A stretch of DNA of 64,000 nt. Origin: Pomacea canaliculata (Eukaryota > Mollusca > Gastropoda > Architaenioglossa > Ampullariidae). The translations under genes and the position numbers were made by a program. Of this stretch, positions 35,401 through 47,429 are shown piece by piece. Numbering within the stretch: the stretch's first letter is position 1; every line of letters begins with the position of its first letter. The notes beneath the pieces are model-generated. The model had not been told where the DNA came from and did not search any database. It saw nothing but the letters and a program-made list of their open reading frames with translations. The stretch is from positions 3,844,001 through 3,908,000 of the forward strand of contig NC_037599.1 in NCBI RefSeq assembly GCF_003073045.1. The letters are read 5' to 3'.

Positions 35401-38400
35401 CCCACCTTAATGAGGCCCTCAGAGAACAGAATCTCTATTGTCTCCTTCAGAAGAGGCAGTAAGCCTGAATGGTGAATGCCAATACCTTTCTTCAGCAATG
35501 GTAAAAGATGCTCAACCTGCAAAAATACCAACAGCCACTTGCTAACAACCTAACCATTAAGCAGCACAGTTATTCTCCATGGTCCATCAGTTAAAGAACA
35601 AGAAAAAAAATCAGAGGATGCAGATGGCTACCGCAAATAAAGATTTACATAGAGATAGGAAAATGCACTTTTTCTTATTAAAAAAAAAAAGCAACCGCAT
35701 ATACTCAAACTATATGACTGATGAAAACTTTGAAGGACAGGCAAAAGAAGAGGCATTATTTGTACCTGTGGAAGTTTCTTGTCTTCGTCTGACAAAGAAT
35801 CAATTGCATTGTTAAATACCTCTTCAACCAGCTTCTTTTCTTCCTCTGAAAAATAATAACATTGTGGTATCGATAGTAAATATGAGTAATATCCAAATTC
35901 AACAGGCAGCATACTTAAAATGGCTACAAATAAAATGGCAGATTGCCAAAGCTGGATGAATATTTACAGCATAGAGTTTAATCAAAAAGAGATAAGCAAA
36001 ATCAATCTTTGATAAATAAACGTCGTAAAGAAATGCACGTTTCAAGATAACATACCAGTATTAAAGTCCAGCTTGGACATCTGCATGCCGTAAGCCTCAC
36101 ATTCCTTGCGGCTGAAGCTGAAGATAATGACAGGGGCAAAATTCCTCTCCATGATCATCTTTACGATCTTGAATATGCTTGATTCGTGAGCTACAGAGAA
36201 CACCATCCCTCTTTAGTTACACTCATTCAAGTTTGATTGGAAAAACACCCTTCTACCATCTTCTCTGCTTTTTTTTTAAATACAAAGTTTATGCAACAAA
36301 TAGTCTGTGCTAAGCACACAGTAATATATAATAAATGTTTATTCTCAATCTTATAGACATTATGAAGATTCTTAACATGCAGCGGTCTATTCTGTCTACA
36401 AATACAAAAACTGTTATAAACAAATGGCTGTTCAAAAAGAAAAAGGAAAATTTATCAACGGAGAACTTAAGAATGAATGACATCAGGAACAATTAGAAGC
36501 TCTCAAGGTGCCAGATGAACAGCTTTTAAAGAGTACAGTTCTAAAGGTTGTGTTCTAACCTCCTTTGACACCTCCACGCCTGCCACGCTGATCTCCCTTA
36601 GCTGCATCACCAGCTTCTCGCAGCACTGCCATGGCAGTATTAAAATTCTCTTCCCGAAAATCTCCCTTTCAATCATAAATTTAAGATTAAATCACCATTT
36701 GGCTATTTCTATATCTGCAAATGCGTTCAAAGAATCTGAAGTCCAAGGAGTTAACAAAATCAGAGGATGACTCTAGACTGAAGGCCCAACACGTCCCAGA
36801 AAAAAATGTACATTTTATGATATCGCAAAATTTTTTTTTTACTATTCTGCCATTGAATGGAAGTTAAAAAAATGCTTTTACTACACATTTCATGCTATTG
36901 GTTGCCATGGAAATGATCTTGCTAATTCTGCATTTGGCAAAAGCAAATATGAAATCAGTCTTTAGTGACAAAATATGCATACTTCTAGTATTTTATAGAA
37001 GAAACGATGAACATTCCCAATATGCCATAATCTCAAAATGGCTAAAAATTAAAATTTTCATCAAATTGAAGGGAAGAATTTAGAGAAATGCAAAAACACA
37101 AACAAAATTTAGGAAAACAAAACTTAAAAGAAGTATGATACATTTGAAAATTTCTTCCAAGAAATGCACACAAAGCACACACTTACATTTTCATCAACAA
37201 CCAAGTGCAGCCCATCCCCTCCAGCTGGGAAGATGTAGTGTTGCAGAGGGATAGGACGGTAATCAGTATACACAACATGACACGGCTGTGAAAAGAAAGG
37301 TAAAGGAACCAAACTGATTGTGTGTTTGTATAAAGTCAGTGCATGATAAAGTATTATTGACCTTTTTATTACAATGTTACTGCTGTCAGTACATCTTTCT
37401 ATCATTTACTATCAAGACTATAAAAATGTGAGAGAAAAAGAGATAAGGAAATCCAAATCCCCAAGGGACAAGTACCACAAAGGCAAAATAGTAGCCATTG
37501 AGCAAGAAAATATGTCAGTTATTTTCTTGGGTTTTTTTCAGTCTTCTTTACGGGCAATGGTAGATATCATAGATATCCACCAAAATACAATCAAAAGTTT
37601 TTATAAACAGTAAATAACCAATGGAAGAAAAACTAGACTGCCTTTAAATAACAGTAAATCCTGAACTTAACAGGAATGCAAATAATCTCAAGTTATGGAT
37701 GTTACCACAAGCTAAATAGATGTTCTAGCCCTTATTAGCTGTCAAAACCATGTTGTATAGCTGTTGACAGCTAAAGTCGACAAGAGAGGCAAAAACCTAC
37801 CTGATGATGCAAATGGCAAACCCACTCAGCAAACTGGGTGGCATTGGGAATGGTAGCAGATAGGAAAACATAGTGAACATTGTCTGGAAGTAGTATAATG
37901 GTCTCCTCCCATACAACACCACGTTCTGAAATTAACATTGAAATTAAAGTTTTAAACAAATTTTTGATTCCATATTACACATTTTTGTTTGATAACAAGC
38001 AAGAAAATAGACAAAAGATAAATATAATTTTCTCCAACAATCTTTGGAAGGATCCTTCACGTAATAACAATTTTGATTAGTTTTTGGCATGCTGACCTTT
38101 GTCTCTCATGTAGTGGATCTCGTCAAAAATTACCCAGGCCACCTCACGCATGATTTCTGAACCACGGTACAGCATGCTACGCAAGATCTGTGGCAGACAA
38201 CAATAAAAAACAAAAATACAGTTAGATGTTTTCAACAGTGACATAAAATGACACTAGATGCATTTCTCAAAATTAGCTTTGAAGCTATTTTGATCATAGG
38301 CCTTTCATTCATATAGCTAACGAAAGGGAGAGAATGCTGATTCCAATGATATACCACACATCATAGAAATTTCAACCTCAAACAAGAGCCATCTTTGGCA

Positions 38401-41400
38401 TCAGTGCGAGGCTTTGAAAGTTAATCCATGATAGTAAGTGTGAAAAATTTCTGACATCATCTCAAATTCAAACGGGTCCCCCATAACTGCTATTTTCTTG
38501 AGCCAATTCTCACCTTAAATCATTAAAAATCACTATGCATCAAGTTATAACCTTTCCCCTTCTTTCCATGAATAAAATATGTTGCATGCACTTGCACAGC
38601 AACACAAACATAAGGGCTAAAATTCATGGTATCAGACATATGCAGTCAGCCACGATAGTGTGATCTTACCTCTGTTGTCATGACCAGGCAGCTGGCTGTC
38701 GGATTTATGGTGACGTCTCCTGTCATCAGACCAACATCTTGAAACTCCTCATACAACTCCCGATATTTTTGGTTGCTCAATGCTTTGATGGGTGATGTGT
38801 AGATGACTCGCTGCTTATCACGCAGAGACATTGCTATGGCATACCTTAAACATAGAGAGGACAAACAAAATGTATACAAATGAAACATATTCAACACCCT
38901 TAAAACTAAGCAAAGGAATAGATTAAAATTGAAAAATGGAGCATGCTTTCTTCTGGAAAAACATAACCTTTTAATTTTTCAAGCAGTCTGCAAAGCCCTT
39001 CATAAATCATAAGGATAAATCAACACAATCTTATGGACGTGTTCCAGAAATAGCAAAGATTAATTTTTGTTCAGTAAACTGAAAGAATGTGATGAGAGTA
39101 TCTTATAAACCCACACAGCTACAACAGTCTTTCCAGCTGATGTGTGTGCAGAGACAAGGACAGACTGATTGTTTTCCAGACACAAGATAGCCTCCTTCTG
39201 AAAAGGGTCAAGGATGAATGGGTATTCTTTCGCAGGTTTGCTCTGTGACTGAACCAGAGGGACAAAGTCCTGTTCAGGTGGAACTGCCACCTGGAAAAGA
39301 TTATAGATCATATGTATACATGTGTGTATATACGTACATTAAATTTTCTTCTTAACACTAAAATAAGTAATTAAAAAAAAAAAGAAACAAACAAAACATT
39401 AAAACAATGAACAAGACAACAAAATAAAAAATAACAACAGACATAGCACTGCCAGGGTTCCAAGGGATCAGGGATGGTGCCAAGTAAGGACCTTATAAGG
39501 ACATCTCATGCATTTGTAAGGACCTAAGTGACAGTCATCAAGGCTTAAGTTTTTCTAATGTACGGTTGGAAAGAGGTATTATTTAGGAATCTTTGGTCTT
39601 CTCTACGTTCTGAAATACATGTATTACTATTCTAGTAATAAATAATTAAGAGTTAATTTTGATGCCTATCTGCCATATTTAGATACCTGAAAGCCATTCT
39701 TTGGTGTAACACAAAAGTCAGTTCATGTCTTTCTCTCACACACACACTCAAAAAGGGAGAGAGAGAGAAATAGAGCTATGCACAGTACTAGAAGATAAAG
39801 GCTCTGGTTCAAGAAAGAGATACATTTCTAAAGACCTTTTGAAAGAAGAGTGTTTTTTTGTGAATACCAGCGACTAGTGTAGTACAGATGTGTAGACCAA
39901 ACGTTTTTTTTAATTAAGGTGACTACAAGGAATGCAAAGGCTTGGAAGATCAGAAGAGGAATGAAAAGAGTGTGATCCTAATGGTAAACCAAAGATGAAA
40001 TGAGTCGAAACTGTCAAGCATTTATTTTTTATATTTTGGAGCGGGCTGGGGAGGTTCTTGATTACGAAAGTAATCCATAACACAAACGCGTGTATCTTCC
40101 AGAAATACTTTCATGCGCTTCTTGCGTCTATCAGTAAGCATTTGCTTCTTCAAAACACTTTCCCCTATTGACGAAAGATTCAAGGATATTCTGCAGGCAG
40201 CACATCATGCCCAAGGACTTGTAAGGATAGGTAAGGACCCTGCAAAACCCTGACTGCTATAAACATAGCTTCATATATCTTTGTTGGGAAGATTTCTGAA
40301 AAACTTCTCTTAAACAAAGAAAATAACCTGTAAATCTAATCTTAGGACATTTTTGTTTTGATTCTGGGCAACTACTGCAAAGAAAAAAATTTTACTACAA
40401 TGTCAAGATGTAATAAAGAAGCATGCCAACATTGCTTCAATACTTGCAAAGGCTCACCTCATGAAGACAAGCCTCTACTGTTTCTACTTTGTGAACTTGA
40501 ATTCGAGGCATAATTTCAACAGAACTGAAAAGTAATTATTGATACATATGGTAAAAACATTATTTCCCTGTCAAAACATATAATTAGTATGACTAAAACT
40601 GAAGTTGCTTAGTGCTAAGCTTTCCTACAGTTAATGATTTTTTTTCCCTGAAGTGTTACAGAAAATTCTTCTTCTTCTTGAAATTAATAATATAATTATT
40701 ATCCCTATTAAAACACATGCATATATCTCAGAAGATTCCCTGACTAACAAAACTCTGATAATGCAAATCCTACATACCATTGCTATTTATATCAACAAAT
40801 CATAATTTTCTTCAAGTATGCAGAAGCTATTATGGCTGTTCAGATGTGGTAAAGATATAACATGGACTTGAATGACTCAACTAAACATACCTTCCTCCAT
40901 CTTCAGTCTTTGCCTTTTTCCCAATCCCTTCATTTGTGTCACCTTCTGCTGGTCTTTTTGATGTAATTTTTCTGAGCAAATCCTCTGCTCTGAGCAACAT
41001 AAACAAATCCAAATACAGATTACAATCTGATATCTCATAAGTGCCTCATGAATCATTCACTGATTCAAATGTCCTTGGTCTCCCTATTTCTTCTCTTTAT
41101 TTTTAAACATTATTTGTAAACAGAGTTTTTCAAAACTCTTTACAGAAAACTAAAGCCTTCCTAACTCTCAGGGTTTTGAACTGTATCGCAAGATCAGCGA
41201 AATCTACATGTGTACAATTTGGACTAAGCGGCAATATATAGTGAAACTGTCGGATACATTCAACATTTAAGATCAAGATTACCTTTCAGCGTCGCTTCTA
41301 GACACATTTGATTCGAAAGTACGAACAATTATCAGCATTTCCACAAACAGAACATCGCAATTAAGTATTAGCAACTATTTAAAGCTAAGGCATTCTAAAT

Positions 41401-41616
41401 CATCGTACAGTCACTAACAGTCAAATAGTGGACTAAGCGACAATATATAGTGAAATTGTCGGATACATTCAATATTTATGATCAAGATTACCTTTCAGCG
41501 TCGCTTCTTGACGGCTTTACTTCAACATCTACTGTTTCGCTAGGTCGGGCAACTGGCAGAGGTGTAGACTTTTCTTCAAAAACTTCAAACAGTTCATCGC
41601 TAAAGGCGTCAGCCAT
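29483..41616 (-). CDS. MTREX: Exosome RNA helicase MTR4 (SKIV2L2 orthologue), 26 exons
   Basis: Known role: nuclear Ski2-like DExH helicase that feeds RNA 3'-end-first to the exosome (TRAMP, NEXT and PAXT complexes). Seen, in order: [15 protein letters not shown] start; AHTSAGKT Walker [10 protein letters not shown] DExH box; SATIPNA motif III; RecA2 with [10 protein letters not shown] motif VI; arch/KOW part ([19 protein letters not shown]); C-terminal helical domain ending [13 protein letters not shown]. Coding exons: 41492-41616, 40891-40989, 40458-40524, 39115-39290, 38670-38844, 38097-38187, 37801-37925, 37187-37285, 36560-36665, 36056-36190, 35766-35845, 35406-35516, 34978-35079, 34255-34380, 33985-34135, 33699-33894, 33320-33391, 32792-32917, 32491-32601, 32178-32270, 31840-31935, 31364-31527, 30913-31075, 30481-30643, 29868-29972, 29483-29535. 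Length is about 1036 aa against 1042 in human. All joins keep phase except exon 15/16, which is one base short. The acidic N-terminal extension is shorter than the human one. Confidence 0.97.
33699..34135 (-). other. MTREX: Phase conflict between MTR4 exons 15 and 16
   Basis: Seen: exon 15 ends GAA A|GTAAGA at 33985 (one leftover base). The only good acceptor, CTGATCTCAG|AAGG, opens exon 16 at 33894 with 196 coding bases, where 197 (or any 2 mod 3) are needed. Upstream and downstream frames are both confirmed by conserved MTR4 sequence ([15 protein letters not shown] and [12 protein letters not shown]). Either one base is missing from this assembly or splicing here is unusual. Confidence 0.75.
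39453..40252. mobile_element. hAT-like element with terminal inverted repeats in MTR4 intron 3
   Basis: Seen: an 800-bp segment starting CAGGGTTCCAAGGGATC and ending GCAAAACCCTG. The inverted ends share CAGGGTT and subterminal AAGGACC/GGTCCTT and GTAAGGA words. ACTGC directly flanks both ends (39448-39452 and 40253-40257), shorter than the 8 bp expected. Known: CAGGGTT...-TCCTTA-...-AGTCCTTG ends are common in non-autonomous hAT families. No transposase frame inside. It lies between the third and fourth coding exons and should be removed by splicing. Confidence 0.65.
41221..41299. repeat. Copy of MTR4 exon 1 end plus donor, inside intron 1
   Basis: Seen: these 79 bp match 41430-41508 with only four differences (offset 209 bp). 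The duplicated unit covers the last 17 bases of MTR4 exon 1, its GTAATC donor and about 60 bp of intron. High identity implies a recent duplication. A TAG lies just before the copied exon tail, so AAGCGACGCTGAAAG (41283-41297) sits between a possible acceptor and a preserved donor. Confidence 0.95.
41430..41508. repeat. Parental copy of the duplication (MTR4 exon 1 / intron 1 junction)
   Basis: Seen: partner of 41221-41299. It contains the authentic exon 1 3' end (exon boundary at 41492) and donor of MTR4, read on the minus strand. Confidence 0.95.
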
Positions 41617-42052
41617 TTTCACATGTGTGCAGTCATAAGCTAGACCCGCACTGAAAGAAACCACGACAAACTGTTACCCTTTTTATAATTTGTCTAAAAC
41701 AAATGGTAATTTCAGTATAAGACTTCACTTAAAACTGTTGAAAATAGTTATGTAGCTATGTAGAAAATTTAATTATTAAAAAAATTATACTTAGTTTTCA
41801 ACACGAACTAATATCCGTCCGTAGTTTTCAAAAGCTCGCTTCTATAATAATCTCTAAATTTTCGACGTCATATATTAAAATGTTATGTTGATGAATAAGT
41901 ACAAAATACATGTTAAGTGTTTCTAAGAATAAATATTTTTTTAAATTTAGATTATTTTAACGTTACTCGTTAAAACCTCGTGGGTTTAGATCGCAAATCT
42001 CGAGCACTTCATTTCCCCCCCCCCCACAACGAGGCCACTGAAAAGTTTGGAA
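41617..42052. promoter_or_regulatory. Bidirectional promoter between MTR4 and TXNDC12-like gene
   Basis: Seen: the two start codons face away from each other with 436 bp between them. The interval contains a CRE-like CGACGTCA (41863-41870), a poly-C run (42013-42025) and, at the plus-strand start codon, GGAAATGGCGGC, which matches the YY1 consensus overlapping the ATG. No TATA box at a convincing position. Known: head-to-head housekeeping genes often share such TATA-less promoters. Shared regulation is inference. Confidence 0.6.
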
Positions 42053-45000
42053 ATGGCGGCTGTCATTGCTATGTTGTGGATGTTCTTTTCATTTTTGTGT
42101 GTAGATGCAGACAACGAATATGCTAGAGGTAATTTTATGACACCAAATGCATATTTGATATAAGCCATTTACGGTGCATTTCAGGAATTCTATCTCTATC
42201 ATCTGCCTTTGGTTTTCTGACTTAAATTTCATCGTTAACGTCATGCAAAAAATTGTCGTCTGCTGTTAGGTGCATCTTATCTTTTGCCACGTATGCTGAT
42301 AGTGTTGTTTAAGTCTTCCTCCCTAAAAGAGGATTATTTTATTTTTAGTTCTGTACAAATTAGACTTTGAGCTTGCTATTTTAAAAATTTACAGGATTAT
42401 ACAGTTATTTACATTTATTTCCCCAAATTTTGTTTCTAACCCAGACAGTTTACGAATACATTAACCAATTAAAATAGATTTGAAGTATATTTTAAGGATT
42501 CTTTTCTTAGATTTTGGGATTGAATGTAATCAATTAAGTAAATGGTTCCACTGATTTTTAAATGTTTTCTTTATAGAATAGTGAATGCATTCTTGTTTCT
42601 AACTTGGGGCAAAGTTACATCTAGTTATTTTGATGTTTTCCAGTAAATTTATGTTTGTTTCACATTATAATCATAGCAGTTTTATCATGAACATGAAAAC
42701 ACGAATTTTGTAATTGTAGATACATTAGTGAAATAAAAGTCAAGAAAATTATGTCAGTATTAAATAATAATAATAAATGCAAAATTTGTAAAGCATATAC
42801 TCACACTCCCAAGGAGTATGCACTTAGCGCTTAAGACCAAGAACGAAACATGGACAGCATACAAGGGACAGAAAAACAAACAAAGAATATATGAGCTATA
42901 AAAGAATAAACAAATGTAATAAACGAAGAATCAAATACAGAAAACACAAAGAGGAACCAAATAACAAGAACAAGAGCTGAGGGTAACATGATATAATAAA
43001 AGAAAAGGGTGTGAAAAAGGACTAGCATTATGGGAAAGGTTGTTAGGAGAAATGTTTATGCAAGAAGTGTGTTTTCAGTGCACGTTTAAAGGATTCAGTA
43101 GTGGATATGGAAAGGGAGAGAGTTCCATTGTTTTGCTCCACAATAACCAAAAATTCTGTTGCCATATGTTGTTGTTTTGATGACAGGATGTGACTTGGTG
43201 AACAAACGAGTGAAGATGGATTTCTTCTTCTCGAATATAGGAGGGCTTTCATTATATCATCATAAAAGTTTAAGTTTGTTTGTCACCATCCATAATTATT
43301 ATAATACCTTTTTTTTTGTGGTAAGGCCAAGCATTGTTAAATATGTCAATATAAATTTGTTTACTCATAATTTTCCTAGAATAAATGTGGAAATATATAG
43401 TTGTCAATCATTAAAGGGCAAAAATCATATTTGAGCTTAAAAGATGAAAGGTTTTTTATTTATTTTCCAGGTTGGGGAGAAGACATTGAATGGGTGCCAT
43501 TAAACAAAGCTTGGGAAAAAAGCAAAGAAGAGTATGCTATCTATTTTTATAATACATTTATTGAACACGAAAATTCAAATAAAACATGATTTTGTTGGTT
43601 TTTTAATCTATTCAGCCACCCTCAAATTTGAACAGAATGTCTTACATTTTTTGACTTGACTATTCTGTGTACATTCACACATACACATACTCTTATTTTC
43701 TCTTTCTCTCTTATAAACACTTCTCTTATATCCCACTTCTGAGAGTTATAGAGGGCAAAGGGTTTATATGCATAGGTCTCATATACTTTCCCATTTTTTG
43801 AACATGGGATTTTCTGTTAAGTTGATCAGAATTTTTTCCACTTTTTTTCTTAATGGTTAACTTACAGAGTCACCATAAAAAGTGGTCAAGCAAGCAATGA
43901 TGGAGTTGGTGAACTAGTTTAGTTTTTGCTATTTTTGTGTGTAGTTAAACCAGGGCTTCTGCTTAAACAAAAAAATTGCGTACAGTACGCATTAAAATTT
44001 TGGAGGACCCCTTCAAATTTGGGCGAAGAACAGATACGAAATTGGGTAAGTGTAGTGTCTGACATCGTACCCCAATCTATTGTTGTCGTCTGCTACAAGG
44101 TGAGAGTTACTTCCCTTGCACTGAGTTTTTTCCCTTACCGTGAAGGGTTCCATCAACCTATTTCCAAGATGTTGACAGCGTGGTTAAAATCTTCACCTCA
44201 GAAAAGGAAAGAAAGTGAGAACCCAAAGTACAGTGAGCATAAGCTCATCACAGATGCTTGCACAGACTTCATGGCACAGAAATCTCGCCGTTTCTGACTA
44301 GACATTACACTGATTATACAGTGCTTTATGTGCCTGAAAGGCAGTTGAACAAAAAATGTTGATTTGTTGATTTTTTTTTCACATTGTAAAGGGACCCCTT
44401 AGAGTTAGCCTGGGACCCCTTAGAAATCTGAAGAAGGGGTCACTGGGACCCCAAAGAGTTTAGTCTTAGCAGAAGCCCTGGCTAAACTTTCTCCTGTGAA
44501 ACCATAGAATTGACATTTCTCTTTAGAGTCTAGTAATTATTTATACTTGCATCTTATTGTGTTTAATTATAATCAGTGCATGCTACAAGTACAGAACTAT
44601 AGATGTCATTTATTGTGTATTATGAATGTTGTGAATCAATGGTTACTGTTTTACCTTTTTCAGGAGCAAAGTTGTAATGTTGGTTGTTCACAAGACATGG
44701 TGTGGGGCTTGTAAAGGTGACAGCTTATTTTAATTTGCTGAAGGCGATAAACATTTCTTTCCTTAAATTATTTCCTGTGTCTAGCCCTATGTTTCTTGGA
44801 TTTTATTTTGATACTGCACTTCTCTGTGAAATTATATGCTGATTTCATTTTTTCCTGCAAAATTTGATGCAGTTTTTTTAGGTTTATATGCTCAGTTTTA
44901 GTTTTTATTCTTGTTTGGCATTTTTAGGCTTGAATTAAAGATGTTTCAAATTATAAAAAAAAATCAGTGGACTGATTTTTATGAAGATAATACCTTGCCT

Positions 45001-46906
45001 GCCACATAAAATGTTGTAGACTGATGAATTCTAACTACACTTTATGCAAAACATTAGCTTTTTTTGTTTTTACATAAGACAGATGAATGGAGAGTGGAAC
45101 AAGTCCTTCTACTCAAATTTTTTATATCCCACTTAGTTTTTGCATGTAGCTATCAGTCATTTGGAAATATGTTAGCATTTATATTTTAAGTATTCTATTG
45201 TAGCTTTTTTATTCATATTTGTGTAGCCTTATTTTCTTCTGGAAACTATTGAAAACAAGTGGTAACCATGAAAAAATGCTTGAAAAATGACAAATATCCC
45301 TTAAAATGTGTACAATGTGTATTTTTTGTTTCAGCATTGAAGCCAAAATTTGCAGAAAGTTCTGAAATCAAAGAATTGAGTAAAAATTTTATCATGGTAA
45401 ATGCTGAGGTAAATAACATTTTAATAAATATATATGTGACCTTGTTAAACTCATTTGATTTAAGTAGGCTTTTTTTGGTTTGTTTTTTTTGTTGTTTGCT
45501 TTTCATTTCTGTTTTGATGAGTTGAAGCAAGGAACAAATCAGACTCATGCCTTTTTTTGTGTTAGAGAGTATGCAAATGTTGTGGTACTGTCTACCACTA
45601 TGCAAAGTAATCATCCTTATCATATAATAAGTGCAGACTGATGTCATATTCATTAGTTCATATTAATGCTTAGGCTATGAAAAGTTGTCATGACAGTAAA
45701 ATTTATCTGAACAGTGAATATTATCATTAATACTCAAAATAGTTTTAACAGTTTTATTGTATTGTGACATGAATTTTTTTCTGTCTTCTAGGATGATGAA
45801 GAACCAGATGGTGAACAGTACAAACCGGATGGAGGCTATATACCTAGAATTATGTTCTATAGTGTGTATACTTATTTTGTGTTATTTGGGTATCTAACAA
45901 TAAATGCAATTGATCTTATATATGTTTACATGCTTCATAGTTGACAGCATCATTCATAGTTAGGGCATCAGAGATATATATATATATGTCATATACCACC
46001 TTTTTATCATAATTTGGTTTTTTGTATTATATATGCATGTGATTGCCTGATTATGATGCCCTTCTCTGTCATACTGCATCATTAGCTACTGCCCTTTATA
46101 TTTTGTAAAGCACGCTGAAATGTGCTTCGTAAGTCCAAATATTATTATTAAATCTGCTGATAGATAATTAAACCTAGTGCTAATGCAGCAGTGTGGATAT
46201 TTTTCTGATTTAAAAAGCAAATGTTTGAAATGTAATTAAATCTTTTAGAAATCTTTTTACTGTGGTAGTTATGGTTGCATACCTTGTTACCTGTTTGGTA
46301 ATGGTTGGCAATTGGAGAGGGTTTACATATGGGCATATCTATAAGTATATGTCATCTTTTATTTACATCAATGTGAATTGTTTTCAGGTCCAGATGGAAA
46401 GTTGTTAGATCAGTATCAAAACAAGAAGGGCAATCCCAACTACAAGTATTACTATCCTGCAGCTGAAGCAGGTAAAATATGAATACAGATTTTAGCTATG
46501 ATGAAGCTTTAATATTTTCATCTTTTTGCATGATGTCACTACCCCAGTTACTACCCATAACTTAGTTTTACACCTATAGATATAAAAAAAACCATACAAT
46601 TTATACAAATTCTGTTCTAGTAGTTTTATCCTCCCTGCTCTTTTTAAAAAAAATCAAGATAACTCATTAACTATATTCTACTTTAGTTGCAAAACAGTCT
46701 TTGGTACCAGATTCACTTCTATCACAGAATTATAAGCAGATTTGCTTGGTTTATTATTATCTGTATACATATAATGTTTAGTGACCATAGCTCTTAAATG
46801 TGATGCTTTGACTGGCTTTGTTTCTAATTTCTGATTTTTAGTGGTGACCTCAATGCGAGATGTTCTCGACTCATTCAAGATGCACAGTGTCAAGAAAGAG
46901 TTGTAG
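42053..46906 (+). CDS. TXNDC12: TXNDC12/ERp18-like ER thioredoxin-domain protein, 7 exons
   Basis: Known role: ER-lumen thiol-disulfide oxidoreductase of the TXNDC12/AGR family. Seen: exons 42053-42128, 43471-43531, 44664-44716, 45335-45408, 45792-45861, 46388-46471 and 46842-46906, all GT-AG and phase-consistent, giving 160 aa (human protein 172 aa). Residues 1 to about 20 form a hydrophobic signal peptide (MAAVIAMLWMFFSFLC). GWGEDIEW opens the mature domain, HKTWCGACKALKPKFAES carries the CGAC active site (Cys59 and Cys62), and PDGGYIPRIMFYSPDGK contains the cis-proline loop. The C-terminus is KKEL, an ER-retrieval-type tetrapeptide. Both active cysteines are present, so it resembles TXNDC12 more than AGR2/AGR3, which lack one. 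It is divergent from MTR4 with a shared upstream region. Confidence 0.96.
42761..43230. repeat. Dispersed repeat, copy 1 (in TXNDC12-like intron 1)
   Basis: Seen: starts after (AAT)n with TTTGTAAAGCATATACTCACA and continues through CAAGAACGAAACATGGACAGC and GGGACAGAAAAACAAACAA; the same words in the same order occur at 58870-59070. ATACTC...GAGTAT near the start form a small palindrome. Inference: an interspersed, possibly non-autonomous transposon family in this genome. Confidence 0.85.
43951..44480. mobile_element. 530-bp terminal-inverted-repeat element in TXNDC12-like intron 2
   Basis: Seen: left end CAGGGCTTCTGCTTAA, right end TTAGCAGAAGCCCTG, so about 13 bp of nearly perfect inverted repeat. 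Near-matching flanks GTTAAAC (left) and GCTAAAC (right) may be a mutated target duplication. A 123-codon frame (43926-44297) crosses it, ending in a Lys/Ser-rich stretch. Inside the right end, GGGACCCCTTAGA-type words repeat three times. The ends are hAT-like. A related left end occurs at 51665. Confidence 0.7.
46095..46155. repeat. GTAAAGC...(ATT)n dispersed-repeat tail
   Basis: Seen: TTTTGTAAAGCACGCTGAAA followed by AAATATTATTATTAAA. The GTAAAGCGC-plus-trinucleotide tail is shared in style with 42761 and 58870. It lies in the intron between exons 5 and 6 of the TXNDC12-like gene. Confidence 0.5.
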
Positions 46907-47421
46907 CAAGAGCAAACATTTGTCCTACTAATCTTTTTATGAGTATGACCCTTCTATTGGGCATACAGAGTGATCTACAAAGTAAAAATCCATATTTCTC
47001 TGTGTGTTTGTGAGAGAGAGAGAGAAAACAAGATTGAAACAGCTGAATAATTCAGTGTGGTCGTTTGAGAAAAAATATAACCTCAAAAGAAATGGAAATG
47101 TCATCACAAACTATACCAAACCAAGAACAACTTTTTTCTAAATCTGTTTTTTGACTTTTTTTCCTTGTTCTTTCCTTATATCTTTTAGTGACTCTTTGTT
47201 AATGATTTTTCTTGTAAAGAATATGTTATCACATTCAAAATGTCTCCTGTAATGAGTATTCAATATTTATGAAGGTTCCTTTCAAAGGAAAACTTTTATA
47301 GTTAATGATATGTACCCAGTGTGATTGCATAATGTTTTAATATACTTTAAAATGATTTTTTAAAATTTATTTTCATTTGACTTTTGATTAGCTGCTTAGT
47401 GTTTTTGTGGATTGCATGTCA

Positions 47422-47427
47422 AATAAA
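47422..47427 (+). promoter_or_regulatory. Candidate TXNDC12-like poly(A) signal AATAAA
   Basis: Seen: AATAAA 515 bp past the stop codon of the TXNDC12-like gene, in AT-rich sequence. It gives a reasonable 3' UTR length, but the cleavage site is not shown. Confidence 0.5.
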
Positions 47428-47429
47428 AG

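Noticed and set aside
43926..44297. 123-codon plus-strand ORF in a TXNDC12-like intron
   Set aside because: Starts outside and runs into the 530-bp TIR element. It is not flanked by exon signals and is taken as element-derived or chance sequence.
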